From the NCBI RefSeq assembly GCF_003049665.1, contig NZ_PYWM01000003.1, forward strand, positions 1 to 64,000: DNA of 64,000 nucleotides, written 5' to 3'. This document shows positions 17,940 to 27,510 of the stretch, in pieces. The notes beneath the pieces are model-generated. The model was not told the DNA's origin and ran no database searches. It saw only the letters and a list, made by a program, of their open reading frames with translations. The position numbers and the translations under genes were made by a program. Position 1 is the first letter of the stretch. Each line of letters opens with the position of its first letter. The DNA comes from Lysinibacillus mangiferihumi (lineage in GTDB: Bacteria > Bacillota > Bacilli > Bacillales_A > Planococcaceae).

Positions 17940-18660
17940 TGAATCATTCATCCCTGTGTTTGCGCATCGCGGGGCGTCTGCTTATGCGCTAGAAAATAGT
18001 TTCAAAGCGTTTGAAAAAGCATTAGAGCTAGGTGCCAATGGGATTGAGTTAGATATTCAGCTATCAAAAGAAGGGATACCTGTTGTTTACCATGATCCGC
18101 AATTATCAAGATTAGTAGGCAGTAATAAGCTAGTGAATGATTGCACAATAGCGGAATTGCAGAGCTTTAAATTAGGGAAGCCGTGGAGAAGGTTTTTTTC
18201 ATCGTATAGAATTCCGACATTTGAAGCGGTTTTAGCATGGGCAAATAAACACCAACTCCCACTGAATATTGAATTAAAATCGACCATTCTTGACAATCAA
18301 GATGCGCTCGTTCAACTGCTTCAAGGGCTTAAATTACCAGCAGGTAGCCATTTTTCATCGTTTCATTATGAGCTGTTAGAGGTTGTGAAACGTCATGCGC
18401 CACAGCATGAAACAGCGCTAATCGCCACAAAAAAATTAAAATGGGATTTGCTGAGTGATTATAAGGCAATTGATTGTGTTCATATGCATAAAAAGTATTA
18501 TAAACCCCGCTATTTAGAGGCATGTGTAGCTAGTGCTAAGACATGTCGCTTTTATGCGATTGATGGCAGTGAAAAGTTTTTGACGAATCCACATACATCC
18601 GTAGTAGGGTGGATTACGGATTTTCCGGATAAAGTTATCCATGTACAGCTACGTCAATAA
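17932..18660 (+). CDS. Glycerophosphodiester phosphodiesterase
   Basis: Hydrolyses glycerophosphodiesters to glycerol 3-phosphate and an alcohol. The 242-residue protein is a TIM-barrel GDPD with FAHRGASAYALENSFKAF near 8 (catalytic His and Glu), the metal ligands in IELDIQLSKEGIPVVYHDP, and NIELKS near 109. There is no signal peptide, so it acts in the cytoplasm. A GDPD gene next to a DUF2627 gene and the bkd genes is conserved order with B. subtilis yqiK-yqzF. It overlaps the FapA-like gene by 8 bp. The ugp importer upstream could supply its substrates. Confidence 0.92.
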   Translation: MYNESFIPVFAHRGASAYALENSFKAFEKALELGANGIELDIQLSKEGIPVVYHDPQLSRLVGSNKLVNDCTIAELQSFKLGKPWRRFFSSYRIPTFEAVLAWANKHQLPLNIELKSTILDNQDALVQLLQGLKLPAGSHFSSFHYELLEVVKRHAPQHETALIATKKLKWDLLSDYKAIDCVHMHKKYYKPRYLEACVASAKTCRFYAIDGSEKFLTNPHTSVVGWITDFPDKVIHVQLRQ

Positions 18661-18716
18661 AAATAGCTATCCAGTAAGTCACAAAGTTCTGTGGCCTATT
18701 TGGATAGCTATTTTTA
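18657..18716. terminator. bidirectional terminator between converging genes
   Basis: AAAAATAGCTATCCA and TGGATAGCTATTTTT form a perfect 15-bp stem around a 27-nt loop, T-rich on both sides. It serves the phosphodiesterase gene (plus) and the DUF2627 gene (minus). Confidence 0.85.
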
Positions 18717-18950
18717 TTTTTTTTGGAAGCGCGGAGCCACTTTTCCTTTTTTTCGATCGCGGTGTAGTAAAAAGCCTGCGAAAAAGCCAAAGCCGACAAC
18801 AAAGAAAATGATGCCAACAACAAATTGCAGCCATAAAAATGGGAAAGGTGAGATGAGCTTACCGAATAATGTATCACGCATAAATTTAATGCCACCTGCG
18901 GCCATTAGACCTGGAATTAGCATGACAATAAACGCAGCAAAACGAGCCAT
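18714..18950 (-). CDS. DUF2627 membrane protein (YqzF-like)
   Basis: A 78-residue protein with two predicted membrane helices (about 3-22 and 38-62) and a basic C-terminal tail (HRDRKKGKVAPRFQKK). It matches the DUF2627/YqzF family, which lies beside the bkd genes in many Bacillales; function unknown. GAGGAGGG lies 9 nt before the ATG on the minus strand. It is divergent from bcd and shares a 310-bp regulatory interval with it. Confidence 0.85.
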   Translation of the reverse strand: MARFAAFIVMLIPGLMAAGGIKFMRDTLFGKLISPFPFLWLQFVVGIIFFVVGFGFFAGFLLHRDRKKGKVAPRFQKK

Positions 18951-19075
18951 ACATGTCCCTCCTCATACCTAACTTTAATTGTACCTGTGGATAATGGAAT
19001 GTCAAGAAAGCCTATGAATCTAAGGAGTCTGGTAAAAGCGCAGGAAGAAGCTCAAAAACTAGTAATTCGTAACTG

Positions 19076-19090
19076 AATTTTTAGAAAATT
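19076..19090. promoter_or_regulatory. CodY-box-like site upstream of bcd
   Basis: AATTTTTAGAAAATT differs at one position from the CodY consensus AATTTTCWGAAAATT and is extended by G/C to a 17-bp dyad. CodY senses branched-chain amino acids and GTP and is known to control bkd genes in B. subtilis, so repression of this cluster is likely. Confidence 0.6.
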
Positions 19091-19119
19091 CTTACTTAGT
19101 AGGAAAAGTGTAATAATAG

Positions 19120-19148
19120 TTGCGAAATTGTGAATTTGTCAGTATTGT
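19120..19148 (+). promoter_or_regulatory. candidate sigmaA promoter of bcd
   Basis: TTGCGA and TATTGT with 17 bp between, 113 bp before the bcd start. An alternative, TTCTTA-N16-TAATAA at 19089-19116, would overlap the CodY-like box. Neither is strong. Confidence 0.35.
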
Positions 19149-19260
19149 AAAATTAAATGGAGCGATATTATCCATTGCAAAACAGTTTTATCATTTTTTT
19201 AAAATTTGATTGGGATGGGCATTAGGGGTTGCACTTTCCAAAGCAAAGGGGCGAGTTTTC

Positions 19261-20355
19261 ATGGAAATCTTCAAGTATATGGAAAAGTATGATTATGAAC
19301 AATTGGTATTTTGCCAAGACAAAGCATCTGGGTTAAAAGCGATTATCGCTATCCATGACACAACACTTGGGCCAGCATTAGGTGGTGCTCGTATGTGGAC
19401 CTACGCGACAGAAGAAAATGCGATTGAGGATGCATTAAGATTAGCACGCGGGATGACATATAAAAATGCAGCTGCTGGTTTAAACCTTGGCGGTGGAAAA
19501 ACGGTCATTATTGGGGACCCATTTAAAGATAAAAACGAAGAAATGTTCCGTGCTTTAGGTCGTTTCATTCAAGGACTAAACGGTCGCTATATTACAGCTG
19601 AGGATGTTGGTACAACCGTAACAGATATGGATTTAATCCACGAGGAAACAAATTACGTTACAGGTATTTCGCCAGCGTTTGGTTCATCGGGTAATCCTTC
19701 ACCAGTAACTGCTTATGGCGTTTATCGTGGCATGAAAGCAGCGGCGAAAGAAGCATTTGGTACGGATATGCTAGAAGGTCGTACTATATCGGTACAAGGG
19801 CTAGGAAACGTTGCTTACAAGCTTTGCGAATATTTACATAATGAAGGTGCAAAACTTGTAGTAACAGATATTAACCAAGCGGCTATTGATCGTGTTGTCA
19901 ATGATTTTGGCGCTACAGCAGTTGCACCTGATGAAATCTATTCACAAGAAGTTGATATTTTCTCACCGTGTGCACTTGGCGCAATTTTAAATGATGAAAC
20001 GATTCCGCAATTAAAAGCAAAAGTTATCGCTGGTTCTGCTAATAACCAACTACAAGATTCACGACATGGAGATTATTTACACGAGCTAGGCATTGTTTAT
20101 GCACCTGACTATGTTATTAATGCAGGTGGTGTAATCAATGTCGCAGACGAATTATACGGCTATAATCGTGAACGCGCGATGAAACGTGTAGATGGTATTT
20201 ACGATAGTATTGAAAAGATCTTTGAAATTTCCAAACGTGATAGTATTCCAACATATGTTGCGGCAAATCGTTTGGCAGAAGAACGTATTGCTCGCGTAGC
20301 GAAATCGCGTAGCCAGTTCTTAAAAAATGAAAAAAATATTTTGAACGGCCGTTAA
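19261..20355 (+). CDS. bcd: Branched-chain amino acid (leucine) dehydrogenase
   Basis: NAD-dependent deamination of leucine, valine and isoleucine to their 2-oxo acids, the first step of the catabolic route encoded downstream. The 364-residue protein has the Glu/Leu/Phe/Val dehydrogenase fold with the catalytic-lysine motif [15 protein letters not shown] near 75 and the NAD-binding GLGNVAYKL near 180. The start at 19261 ([17 protein letters not shown]) matches the family; the open frame upstream to 19210 lacks a ribosome binding site, whereas AAGGGGCG precedes 19261. ptb and buk, neighbours of bcd in B. subtilis, are not here. Confidence 0.96.
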   Translation: MEIFKYMEKYDYEQLVFCQDKASGLKAIIAIHDTTLGPALGGARMWTYATEENAIEDALRLARGMTYKNAAAGLNLGGGKTVIIGDPFKDKNEEMFRALGRFIQGLNGRYITAEDVGTTVTDMDLIHEETNYVTGISPAFGSSGNPSPVTAYGVYRGMKAAAKEAFGTDMLEGRTISVQGLGNVAYKLCEYLHNEGAKLVVTDINQAAIDRVVNDFGATAVAPDEIYSQEVDIFSPCALGAILNDETIPQLKAKVIAGSANNQLQDSRHGDYLHELGIVYAPDYVINAGGVINVADELYGYNRERAMKRVDGIYDSIEKIFEISKRDSIPTYVAANRLAEERIARVAKSRSQFLKNEKNILNGR

Positions 20356-20374
20356 CAACGTCTATTCGCTAAAG

Positions 20375-20396
20375 AGAAGTCGCATTGTCGACTTCT
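20375..20396 (+). terminator. hairpin after bcd
   Basis: AGAAGTCG and CGACTTCT form a perfect 8-bp stem with a CATTGT loop, 19 nt after the bcd stop, followed by TCTGTTT. The weak U tract suggests partial termination within the bcd-lpdV interval. Confidence 0.5.
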
Positions 20397-20594
20397 TCTG
20401 TTTAAATAGTAGTAAATAAATGTCTAGGCTAATAGATTCGTCATTACAATAAATGACGTACACCTTTCATTGCAATGTCTTTAAGATAGAGATTGTTGCC
20501 TGTGGCGATACAGCGCTTTTCCTCGATGGATTGCACTATGACGCCAGTTAGGAGAGAGAGGCTTTAGCACTTTTCTCATAAGGAGGAATAACAT

Positions 20595-22022
20595 ATGGCT
20601 CAAAATTATGATGTTGTTATTTTAGGGGGAGGGACAGGTGGCTACGTTGCAGCAATTCGTGCGGCACAATTAGGCTTAAAAACAGCTATTGTGGAACGTG
20701 AACGACTTGGTGGTACTTGTCTACATAAAGGCTGTATTCCGAGTAAAGCATTACTTCGAAGTGCTGAAGTATATCGTATGGCCAATAAAACCGCGAGTGA
20801 ATTTGGCGTAGACATTACAGGTGTTACCTTGCAATTCAATAAGGTGCAAGCGCGCAAACAAGCAATAGTAGAGCAATTAAGCCAAGGTGTGAATACACTG
20901 ATGAAAAAAGGCAAAATTGATGTCTATGAAGGAACAGGTCGAATTTTAGGTCCATCTATTTTCTCACCAATGCCAGGTACTATATCAGTAGAGATGCGCA
21001 ATGGTGAGGAAAATGAAATGCTTGTTCCTACCAATGTTGTCATTGCAACAGGATCGAAGCCACGAGGAATGGCAGGATTAACGGTTGATGGGAAGTATGT
21101 CATGAATTCTGACCATGCATTGCAAATGGAAGAATTACCGACTTCATTATTGATTGTTGGTGGTGGTGTAATCGGCATCGAGTGGGCATCTATGCTTTGT
21201 GATTTTGGAGTAGCTGTAACTGTAATTGAATACGGTTCTACGATTTTACCAGCTGAGGATGCAGATATTGTAAAAGAAGTGACAAAACAGCTTGAAAATC
21301 GTGGTGTGCGCATTGTGACGAATGCTCGGTTAAATACAGATAGCTTTAAAATAGAAAATGATAACGTTTACATTTCGGCGAAGCTTCAGGATAATGAGGA
21401 GCGATTTGAAGCAGAGAAATTATTACTTTGTGTTGGACGTGAAGCAAATATACATGGCATTGGTTTAGAAAATACCGATATTGAAATCGACAACGGCTTT
21501 ATTCAAGTACGCGATTCTTATCAAACAAAGGAATCACATATGTATGCTATTGGAGATGTGATTGGTGGTTTACAATTGGCGCACGTTGCCTCACATGAAG
21601 GCTTGTCCGCTATTGAACATATTGCGACAGGAAAAGTAGCGCCGTTAGATGTTTTGCAAGTACCGAAATGTGTCTATTCCTTCCCAGAAGTGGCTAGTAT
21701 CGGTTTAACGGAAAGTGCTGCTCGCGAAAAAGGGCATGTATTAAAAATTGGTAAATTTCCGTTTAAAGCAATAGGTAAGGCGCTTGTTAATGGAGAATCA
21801 GATGGTTTTGTTAAAATAATAGCCGATGAAAAAACGGACGATATTTTGGGTATTCATATGGTAGGGCCGCATGTGACGGATTTAATAGGAGAAGCTTCAT
21901 TAGCGAAATTATTAGATGCAACTCCTTGGGAAATTAGTCAAGCAATCCATCCACATCCATCATTAAATGAAGTATTAGTGGAGTCAGCTTTAGCTGTCGA
22001 TAAGCGAGCTATTCATTTTTAA
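20595..22022 (+). CDS. lpdV: Dihydrolipoamide dehydrogenase, E3 of the branched-chain complex
   Basis: FAD enzyme that reoxidises the lipoyl groups of E2, passing electrons to NAD. The 475-residue protein has FAD motif ILGGGTGGYVAAIRAA, the redox disulfide GGTCLHKGCIPSKALL near 41-56, the NAD site IVGGGVIGIEWASM near 183, and the C-terminal HPHPSLNE with the active-site His. AAGGAGG lies 8 nt before the ATG. It precedes the E1 genes, as in B. subtilis. The 239-bp gap after bcd leaves room for its own promoter. Confidence 0.95.
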   Translation: MAQNYDVVILGGGTGGYVAAIRAAQLGLKTAIVERERLGGTCLHKGCIPSKALLRSAEVYRMANKTASEFGVDITGVTLQFNKVQARKQAIVEQLSQGVNTLMKKGKIDVYEGTGRILGPSIFSPMPGTISVEMRNGEENEMLVPTNVVIATGSKPRGMAGLTVDGKYVMNSDHALQMEELPTSLLIVGGGVIGIEWASMLCDFGVAVTVIEYGSTILPAEDADIVKEVTKQLENRGVRIVTNARLNTDSFKIENDNVYISAKLQDNEERFEAEKLLLCVGREANIHGIGLENTDIEIDNGFIQVRDSYQTKESHMYAIGDVIGGLQLAHVASHEGLSAIEHIATGKVAPLDVLQVPKCVYSFPEVASIGLTESAAREKGHVLKIGKFPFKAIGKALVNGESDGFVKIIADEKTDDILGIHMVGPHVTDLIGEASLAKLLDATPWEISQAIHPHPSLNEVLVESALAVDKRAIHF

Positions 22023-22148
22023 TGCGTTTATAGACATTTCGCCGAATTGTAACAAATAAAAAGACCGACGTAAATTGTGATACTAAAGGAGCTTGTGCGC
22101 AAAATACAGGCACTTTAGCACGTTTTCTAATGCGAAAGGGGTGTTCAT

Positions 22149-23165
22149 ATGCAAGACGTTCAACTGAAACATGAAGATTTAGGGTTAACGAATGAAGAAG
22201 TCCTTGCTATGTTCGAAACGATGTTAATGGCAAGAAGATTAGATGAGCGCATGTGGTTATTAAACCGTTCAGGTAAAATTCCATTTGTAATTTCTTGTCA
22301 GGGACAGGAGGCTGCACAAGTTGGAGCAGCATTTGCGCTAGATAAAAATAAAGATTATATTGCACCGTATTATCGAGATATGGGCGTAGTTTTACATTTT
22401 GGTATGACGCCAAAAGAGCTGATGTTATCAGCATTTGCAAAGGCTGAAGATCCAAACTCTGGCGGCCGCCAAATGCCTGGGCATTTTGGGCAAAAGAAAA
22501 ACCGCATTTTGACTGGTTCTTCACCCGTAACAACACAAGTACCGCATGCTGTTGGGGTGGCGCTTGCGGGGCGCTTGCAAAAGGAGGATTTCATCGCCTT
22601 TGTTACGTTAGGAGAAGGTTCTTCCAACCAAGGTGATTTCCATGAAGGGGCGAATTTTGCTGGTGTGCATAAACTACCCGTAATTATAATGGTAGAAAAC
22701 AATCAATATGCGATTTCAGTACCAGTGGAACGTCAGTTAGGTTGTGCAAAAGTATCCGATCGTGGTATTGGCTATGGCATGCCAGGCGTAACAGTAGACG
22801 GCAAATGTCCACTACAAGTTTATAAGGTTGTCAAAGAGGCGGCAGAACGCGCTCGTAGCGGTGAAGGGCCAAGTTTAATAGAAACGGTGACATTCCGTTT
22901 AACTGCACACTCTTCGGATGATGATGATCGTCAATACCGTACAGCTGAAGATATCGCGGAAGGCAAAGCGAAGGATCCGATTGTATTGTTTGAGAAGTAT
23001 TTACAAGATGCTGGCATTATGACGGAATCTCTTCGTACTGAAATAGAGGAGCGTGTGATGGCCGAAGTAAATGAAGCGACGGACTATGCAGAGGCAGCTC
23101 CTTACGCTATACCAGAGGATGCCTTGAAGTACGTATATGCACCAGTGGACGGAGGTGACGTGTAA
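22149..23165 (+). CDS. bkdAA: Branched-chain 2-oxoacid dehydrogenase E1 alpha subunit
   Basis: With BkdAB, forms the thiamine-diphosphate E1 that decarboxylates branched-chain 2-oxo acids and transfers the acyl group to E2. The 338-residue protein carries the TPP motif GEGSSNQGDFHEGANFAGVH near 156 and the phosphate-loop region TVTFRLTAHSSDDD near 250. AAAGGGGTG lies 9 nt before the ATG. The stop overlaps the bkdAB start by one base. A stretch just upstream, CTTTAGCACGTTTTCT, resembles one before lpdV and may be a shared leader motif. Confidence 0.95.
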   Translation: MQDVQLKHEDLGLTNEEVLAMFETMLMARRLDERMWLLNRSGKIPFVISCQGQEAAQVGAAFALDKNKDYIAPYYRDMGVVLHFGMTPKELMLSAFAKAEDPNSGGRQMPGHFGQKKNRILTGSSPVTTQVPHAVGVALAGRLQKEDFIAFVTLGEGSSNQGDFHEGANFAGVHKLPVIIMVENNQYAISVPVERQLGCAKVSDRGIGYGMPGVTVDGKCPLQVYKVVKEAAERARSGEGPSLIETVTFRLTAHSSDDDDRQYRTAEDIAEGKAKDPIVLFEKYLQDAGIMTESLRTEIEERVMAEVNEATDYAEAAPYAIPEDALKYVYAPVDGGDV

Positions 23166-24148
23166 TGGCAGTAATGTCTTATATTGATGCGATTACATTA
23201 GCGATGAAGGAAGAAATGGAACGAGATGAACGAGTTTTCATTTTAGGAGAGGACGTTGGTCGTAAAGGTGGCGTTTTCAAAGCAACGACTGGTCTTTATG
23301 AGCAGTTTGGGGAGTATCGTGTGTTAGATACACCGCTTGCGGAAAGTGCGATTGCAGGAGTTGGTATTGGCGCGGCAATGTACGGCATGCGTCCAATTGC
23401 TGAAATGCAGTTTGCAGACTTTATTATGCCTGCTGTGAACCAAATTGTATCGGAAGCTGCGAAAATCCGTTATCGCTCCAATAATGACTGGACTTGTCCA
23501 ATTGTAGTCCGTGCTCCTTTTGGTGGTGGGATTCACGGAGCGCTTTACCATTCACAATCGGTAGAAGCACTTTTTGCTGGAACACCCGGTTTGAAAATTG
23601 TTATTCCTTCCACTCCGTATGATGCGAAAGGCTTGTTAAAGGCAGCAATTCGTGATGAAGATCCGGTATTATTCTTTGAACATAAGCGTGCGTATCGCCT
23701 AATCAAAGGGGAAGTCCCATTAGACGATTATACATTACCAATCGGCAAGGCAGATGTGAAGCGAGAAGGGGAAGACGTTACGGTCATTACGTATGGTCTA
23801 GCCGTTCATTTCGCTTTACAGGCAGCCGAGCGTTTAGCGGCAGATGGCATCTCTGTCCATATTTTAGATTTACGTACAGTGTATCCGTTAGATAAAGAAG
23901 CCATTATTGAAGCGGCAAGTAAAACAGGAAAAGTATTGCTTGTAACAGAAGATAACAAGGAAGGCAGTATTATAAGTGAGGTTGCGGCCATTATCGCAGA
24001 ACATTGCTTATTTGACCTTGATGCGCCTATTCAACGTTTAGCTGGACCAGATGTACCTGCAATGCCATATGCGCCTACAATGGAAAAGTTTTTCATGATA
24101 AATCCTGAAAAAGTAGAGCGGGCATTGAGAGATTTAGCTGCATTCTAA
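23165..24148 (+). CDS. bkdAB: Branched-chain 2-oxoacid dehydrogenase E1 beta subunit
   Basis: Second half of the E1 heterotetramer. The 327-residue transketolase-like protein shows ILGEDVGRKGGVFKATTGL near 26, ESAIAGVGIGAAMYGMRPIA near 59, RAPFGGGIHGALYHSQS near 112 and the C-terminal DLRTVYPLDKE. Start and stop are tightly coupled to bkdAA (TAATG). The next gene, bkdB, follows after a 194-bp interval with a structured leader, so E2 may be separately controlled. Confidence 0.95.
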   Translation: MAVMSYIDAITLAMKEEMERDERVFILGEDVGRKGGVFKATTGLYEQFGEYRVLDTPLAESAIAGVGIGAAMYGMRPIAEMQFADFIMPAVNQIVSEAAKIRYRSNNDWTCPIVVRAPFGGGIHGALYHSQSVEALFAGTPGLKIVIPSTPYDAKGLLKAAIRDEDPVLFFEHKRAYRLIKGEVPLDDYTLPIGKADVKREGEDVTVITYGLAVHFALQAAERLAADGISVHILDLRTVYPLDKEAIIEAASKTGKVLLVTEDNKEGSIISEVAAIIAEHCLFDLDAPIQRLAGPDVPAMPYAPTMEKFFMINPEKVERALRDLAAF

Positions 24149-24247
24149 AAATCTCCTATCTCATGTAAGAAAAGGAGATGCATATCTAATTGGTAGTCTC
24201 TTTTGAGTAGGCTTAAAGGCTTGCGAAAAAAAGTTGAAGCTTCTCAA

Positions 24248-24311
24248 CTAGTTGCCTCGAATTTTGCAATGGCATGCTGTACATGGACAATTCAAAATTT
24301 GGGTTGACTAG
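24248..24311 (+). promoter_or_regulatory. structured leader before bkdB
   Basis: Nested pairings: CTAGT (24248) with ACTAG (24307), and AATTTTG (24260) with CAAAATT (24293), with a CATG-rich tip. The structure ends 31 nt before bkdB. There is no U tract, so it is not a plain terminator. It may be an mRNA processing or regulatory structure. Confidence 0.35.
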
Positions 24312-24342
24312 ATGGGGGCGTAATTGATGGGAGGAAAAGATA

Positions 24343-25686
24343 ATGGCGATTCAAAGCATTACGATGCCACAGCTCGGTGAAAGCGTAACAGAAGGTACAA
24401 TCGAAAAATGGCTCGTACAACCAGGTGATACAGTAAAAAAATATGATCCATTAGCAGAAGTTGTGACGGATAAAGTAAATGCAGAAATCCCATCTTCTTT
24501 TGAAGGGGTCATTACAGAACTACTTGCAGAAGAAGGGCAAACGTTACCAGTTGGAGCAGTGGTTTGTTCCATTGAAATCGCAGGTGACGGTGAAGTGCCA
24601 GCGTCTCCACCTGTGAAAAAGTCAACAGTAAGTGCTGCAATATTAAATGCAGGGATTCAGAAAAAACAAGAGTCTCCGAAGGAAGTTACTGCACCTATTG
24701 CATCAGCAAATTCAGTGAGACAGCAAAAAAACCGCTATTCGCCTGCTGTACTTAGACTGGCGCAAGAACATGATATTCCACTTGAGCAAGTTGTTGGTAC
24801 AGGAGAGGGTGGCCGTATTACACGAAAAGATCTACAACAACTCATTGACGCAGGAAATATACCAACGCCACAGGATGTAACACCTTCTGAGCCAGTTGCA
24901 GTTGCAACAACGGCTAGTAGCCAACCTGTTGCCGCTGTCGAAACACCAACAAAACCAATCGCATCCTCGCCAGTGTTGCAAACAGGCGACATTGAAATTC
25001 CGGTAACGAATGTACGCCGTGCCATTGCGAATAATATGGTACGTAGTGCTCAAGAAGTCCCACATGCTTGGATGATGATGGAAGTTGATGTAACGGATTT
25101 AGTGGCTTATCGGGATAGTATAAAGATGGACTTTAAGCAAAAGGAAGGTTTTAATATTACCTACTTTACGTTCTTTGTAAAGGCCGTTGCACAAGCTTTA
25201 AAAGAGTTCCCAATGATGAACTCTATGTGGGCGGGTGATAAAATTATCCAAAAACATGACATAAATATTTCCATTGCGGTAGCAACAGACGATGCACTTT
25301 TTGTCCCTGTTATAAAACACGCTGATGAAAAGTCCATTAAAGGGATTGCTAAAGAAATTCACGAGCTTGCCCAAAAAGTACGCACAGGAAAACTGACAAT
25401 GGACAATATGCAGGGCGGTACTTTTACAGTTAATAATACGGGTGCTTTCGGTTCTGTGCAGTCGATGGGCATTATTAATTATCCGCAAGCTGCCATCTTA
25501 CAAGTGGAAAGTATTGTAAAAAAACCAGTTGTTTTACCTGGTGGAATGTTTGCAGCACGCGATATCGTAAATTTATGTTTATCTTTAGATCATCGTGTAT
25601 TAGATGGATTAGTTTGTGGTAAATTCCTAAATAGAGTAAAAGAAATACTCGAAAATACAAATAAATCTTCGACGTCAGTCTACTGA
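24343..25686 (+). CDS. bkdB: Branched-chain 2-oxoacid dehydrogenase E2 (lipoamide acyltransferase)
   Basis: Core acyltransferase that moves the acyl group from E1 to CoA. The 447-residue protein has a lipoyl domain (1-77, lipoylated Lys in EVVTDKVNAEIP), a Pro/Ala-rich linker, the E1/E3-binding domain (NRYSPAVLRLAQEHDI and GTGEGGRITRKDL, about 127-170), a second linker, and the catalytic domain ending in LDHRVLDG with the active-site His. GGAGGAAAAG precedes the ATG. One lipoyl domain is usual for Firmicutes. It closes the bkd group and is followed by a strong terminator. Confidence 0.95.
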   Translation: MAIQSITMPQLGESVTEGTIEKWLVQPGDTVKKYDPLAEVVTDKVNAEIPSSFEGVITELLAEEGQTLPVGAVVCSIEIAGDGEVPASPPVKKSTVSAAILNAGIQKKQESPKEVTAPIASANSVRQQKNRYSPAVLRLAQEHDIPLEQVVGTGEGGRITRKDLQQLIDAGNIPTPQDVTPSEPVAVATTASSQPVAAVETPTKPIASSPVLQTGDIEIPVTNVRRAIANNMVRSAQEVPHAWMMMEVDVTDLVAYRDSIKMDFKQKEGFNITYFTFFVKAVAQALKEFPMMNSMWAGDKIIQKHDINISIAVATDDALFVPVIKHADEKSIKGIAKEIHELAQKVRTGKLTMDNMQGGTFTVNNTGAFGSVQSMGIINYPQAAILQVESIVKKPVVLPGGMFAARDIVNLCLSLDHRVLDGLVCGKFLNRVKEILENTNKSSTSVY

Positions 25687-25693
25687 TGACTTG

Positions 25694-25731
25694 TCGGAAA
25701 CCTGTTGTATAACGGTTTCCGATTTTTTTTT
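25694..25731 (+). terminator. terminator of the bkd genes
   Basis: TCGGAAACC and GGTTTCCGA form a perfect 9-bp stem around an 11-nt loop, followed by nine T residues. It separates bkdB from mutA. Confidence 0.9.
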
Positions 25732-25806
25732 GCTTTTCGAGTCGCAATTTGTCATGTAGAATAACAAATAGAAACTACTAAGGGGGGAAGCTGATTAAGC
25801 GTCCGC

Positions 25807-27510
25807 ATGTCAAACAACATGAAAAATATTGAATTTGAAAAGCCGTCCTATTCAGAATGGCAAGATGCAGCAATCAAAGCTTTAAAAGGGAAACCATTCG
25901 AGTCTCTTTTAACGAAAACAAGTGAGGGTGTTACTTTAGAACCACTTTACACACAAGAAAGTTTAGTAGCAAAACTTGGAGATGAACTAGACAAACAAGT
26001 TGCCACAATCCGTTCCCTGCAAAATAGTCAAGTATTTCGTGTGGCACAGCAAGTTTATGCAGAAACAAGTGAAGCATTTTTTGCTCAACTTGATGATAGT
26101 TTAGCTCGTGGTAATGAGATTGTGACAATTGATAGCCGTGTAAACTTTGAATGGTCTGAAGAAATATTGGCACAACTAGCTCCTTATTTCTCTGAATATT
26201 CGTTTAAAATAACGGTAAAAGACGAGAATGATCCATTGTTAGCGGTATTTGACAACATCACAAATGAACAGCGTGAAACTGTGAATGGGTATATTGTAGC
26301 TAAAAACCCTATCAAGCTTGAAGGATTGCCAAATGTACGAACGATTAGTGCAAACACAGTAACTTACCATAATGAAGGCGCTAATGCCGTACAAGAATTA
26401 GCTTATGCACTTGCTATTGCAGCAAAATATGCAGAGCAAGAAGAAAACTTTGAAGCTTTTGCACAAAAATTTTATGTTTCATTTGCGATTGATACACAAT
26501 TCTTCACAGAAATTGCGAAGTTACGTGCATTTAAAGTACTTTGGAAAGCGTTCTCATCTGCTTATGGTGTGGAAGAGAATGTGAAAATTCCAACACTTGC
26601 GGAAACTTCTCTACGAAGCTTCTCGAAATTGGATGTTTACGTAAATTTACTACGTGCAGCAAATGAAGCGCTTTCTGGATTAATTGGCGGTGCGGATGTA
26701 TTTACAGTTCACCCACATGATGCATTAACGAAGCCTACAGAACAATCCGTTCGTATTGCTCGAAATGTATCTTTAGTGTTAAAAGAAGAAACAAATGTTT
26801 TAAAAATAACAGATCCTGCCGGTGGTTCATACTTCATTGAATCATTAACAGCGGACTTCGTAAAAGAAGCTTGGGCATTATTCTTAGAAATTGAAGCTGC
26901 TGGTGGAATGGACGCGTATGCGGCATCCGGTAAATTAGCAGAAGCATTAGAAGTATCTTACCAAGCGCGAATTAAAGCGGCACAAACACGCAAACAATCG
27001 GTTATCGGTACGAATATTTATGCTAATCCAGCAGATGTACTTGAAAGTGAAACGAACCCATTATTTGCAGATGTGAAGCGTATTTCGATTCCGTTTGAGC
27101 AACTGCGAGCACAAATGACTGCTGCCAATGTGAAAACAGGCATTCTAGCATTAGGTTCACTAAAAAGTTCAAAACCTCGTGCAGACTTTGTATCTGGTTT
27201 TTTAAACACTGTTGGTCTAGTACCAGAAAAAAGCGAACCAGTAGCAACAGTTGAGGAAGCGCTCGCTTGGCTAAATACAACAGAAGCAAAATATGTTGTT
27301 ATTGCAGGCAATGACGATACTACAAAAGAATTAGTACCAGCGATTTTAGCTAAAAAACCAGCAAACGTAATTGTAGACGTTGCAGGTAAATTTAAAGACG
27401 AAGAAGAAGCTTGGTTAGCAAATGGCTTAAACGGCTTTATTTTCGCAGGACAGAACATCATTGAAAAATTAAATTCAGTGTTCGCTAGCATGAAGGAGGT
27501 CCAACGATGA
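25807..27510 (+). CDS. mutA: Methylmalonyl-CoA mutase small (beta) subunit
   Basis: Non-catalytic subunit of the heterodimeric B12 mutase that interconverts (R)-methylmalonyl-CoA and succinyl-CoA. The 567-residue protein follows the MutB fold (TIM barrel about 20-390, including [15 protein letters not shown]) but its C-terminal flavodoxin-like region lacks the DxHxxG cobalamin motif, as expected. The AAGGGGGGAAG site is about 16 nt before the ATG at 25807, an unusually long spacing, but an in-frame TGA at 25792 rules out an earlier start. It overlaps mutB by 4 bp. Confidence 0.93.
   Translation: MSNNMKNIEFEKPSYSEWQDAAIKALKGKPFESLLTKTSEGVTLEPLYTQESLVAKLGDELDKQVATIRSLQNSQVFRVAQQVYAETSEAFFAQLDDSLARGNEIVTIDSRVNFEWSEEILAQLAPYFSEYSFKITVKDENDPLLAVFDNITNEQRETVNGYIVAKNPIKLEGLPNVRTISANTVTYHNEGANAVQELAYALAIAAKYAEQEENFEAFAQKFYVSFAIDTQFFTEIAKLRAFKVLWKAFSSAYGVEENVKIPTLAETSLRSFSKLDVYVNLLRAANEALSGLIGGADVFTVHPHDALTKPTEQSVRIARNVSLVLKEETNVLKITDPAGGSYFIESLTADFVKEAWALFLEIEAAGGMDAYAASGKLAEALEVSYQARIKAAQTRKQSVIGTNIYANPADVLESETNPLFADVKRISIPFEQLRAQMTAANVKTGILALGSLKSSKPRADFVSGFLNTVGLVPEKSEPVATVEEALAWLNTTEAKYVVIAGNDDTTKELVPAILAKKPANVIVDVAGKFKDEEEAWLANGLNGFIFAGQNIIEKLNSVFASMKEVQR

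Noticed and set aside
18691-18972. 93-codon plus-strand frame opposite the DUF2627 gene
   Set aside because: The minus-strand frame has the ribosome binding site, membrane helices and conserved position. The plus-strand frame overlaps a terminator.
19214-19233. sigma54-like -24/-12 element just before bcd (GGGC...TTGCA)
   Set aside because: The GG and GC pairs are 11 bp apart rather than the strict 10, and no BkdR-type activator gene lies nearby. Kept only as a remote possibility.
27018-27491. 157-codon minus-strand frame opposite mutA
   Set aside because: Shadow of a strongly supported gene. Its composition reflects the complement of mutA codons.
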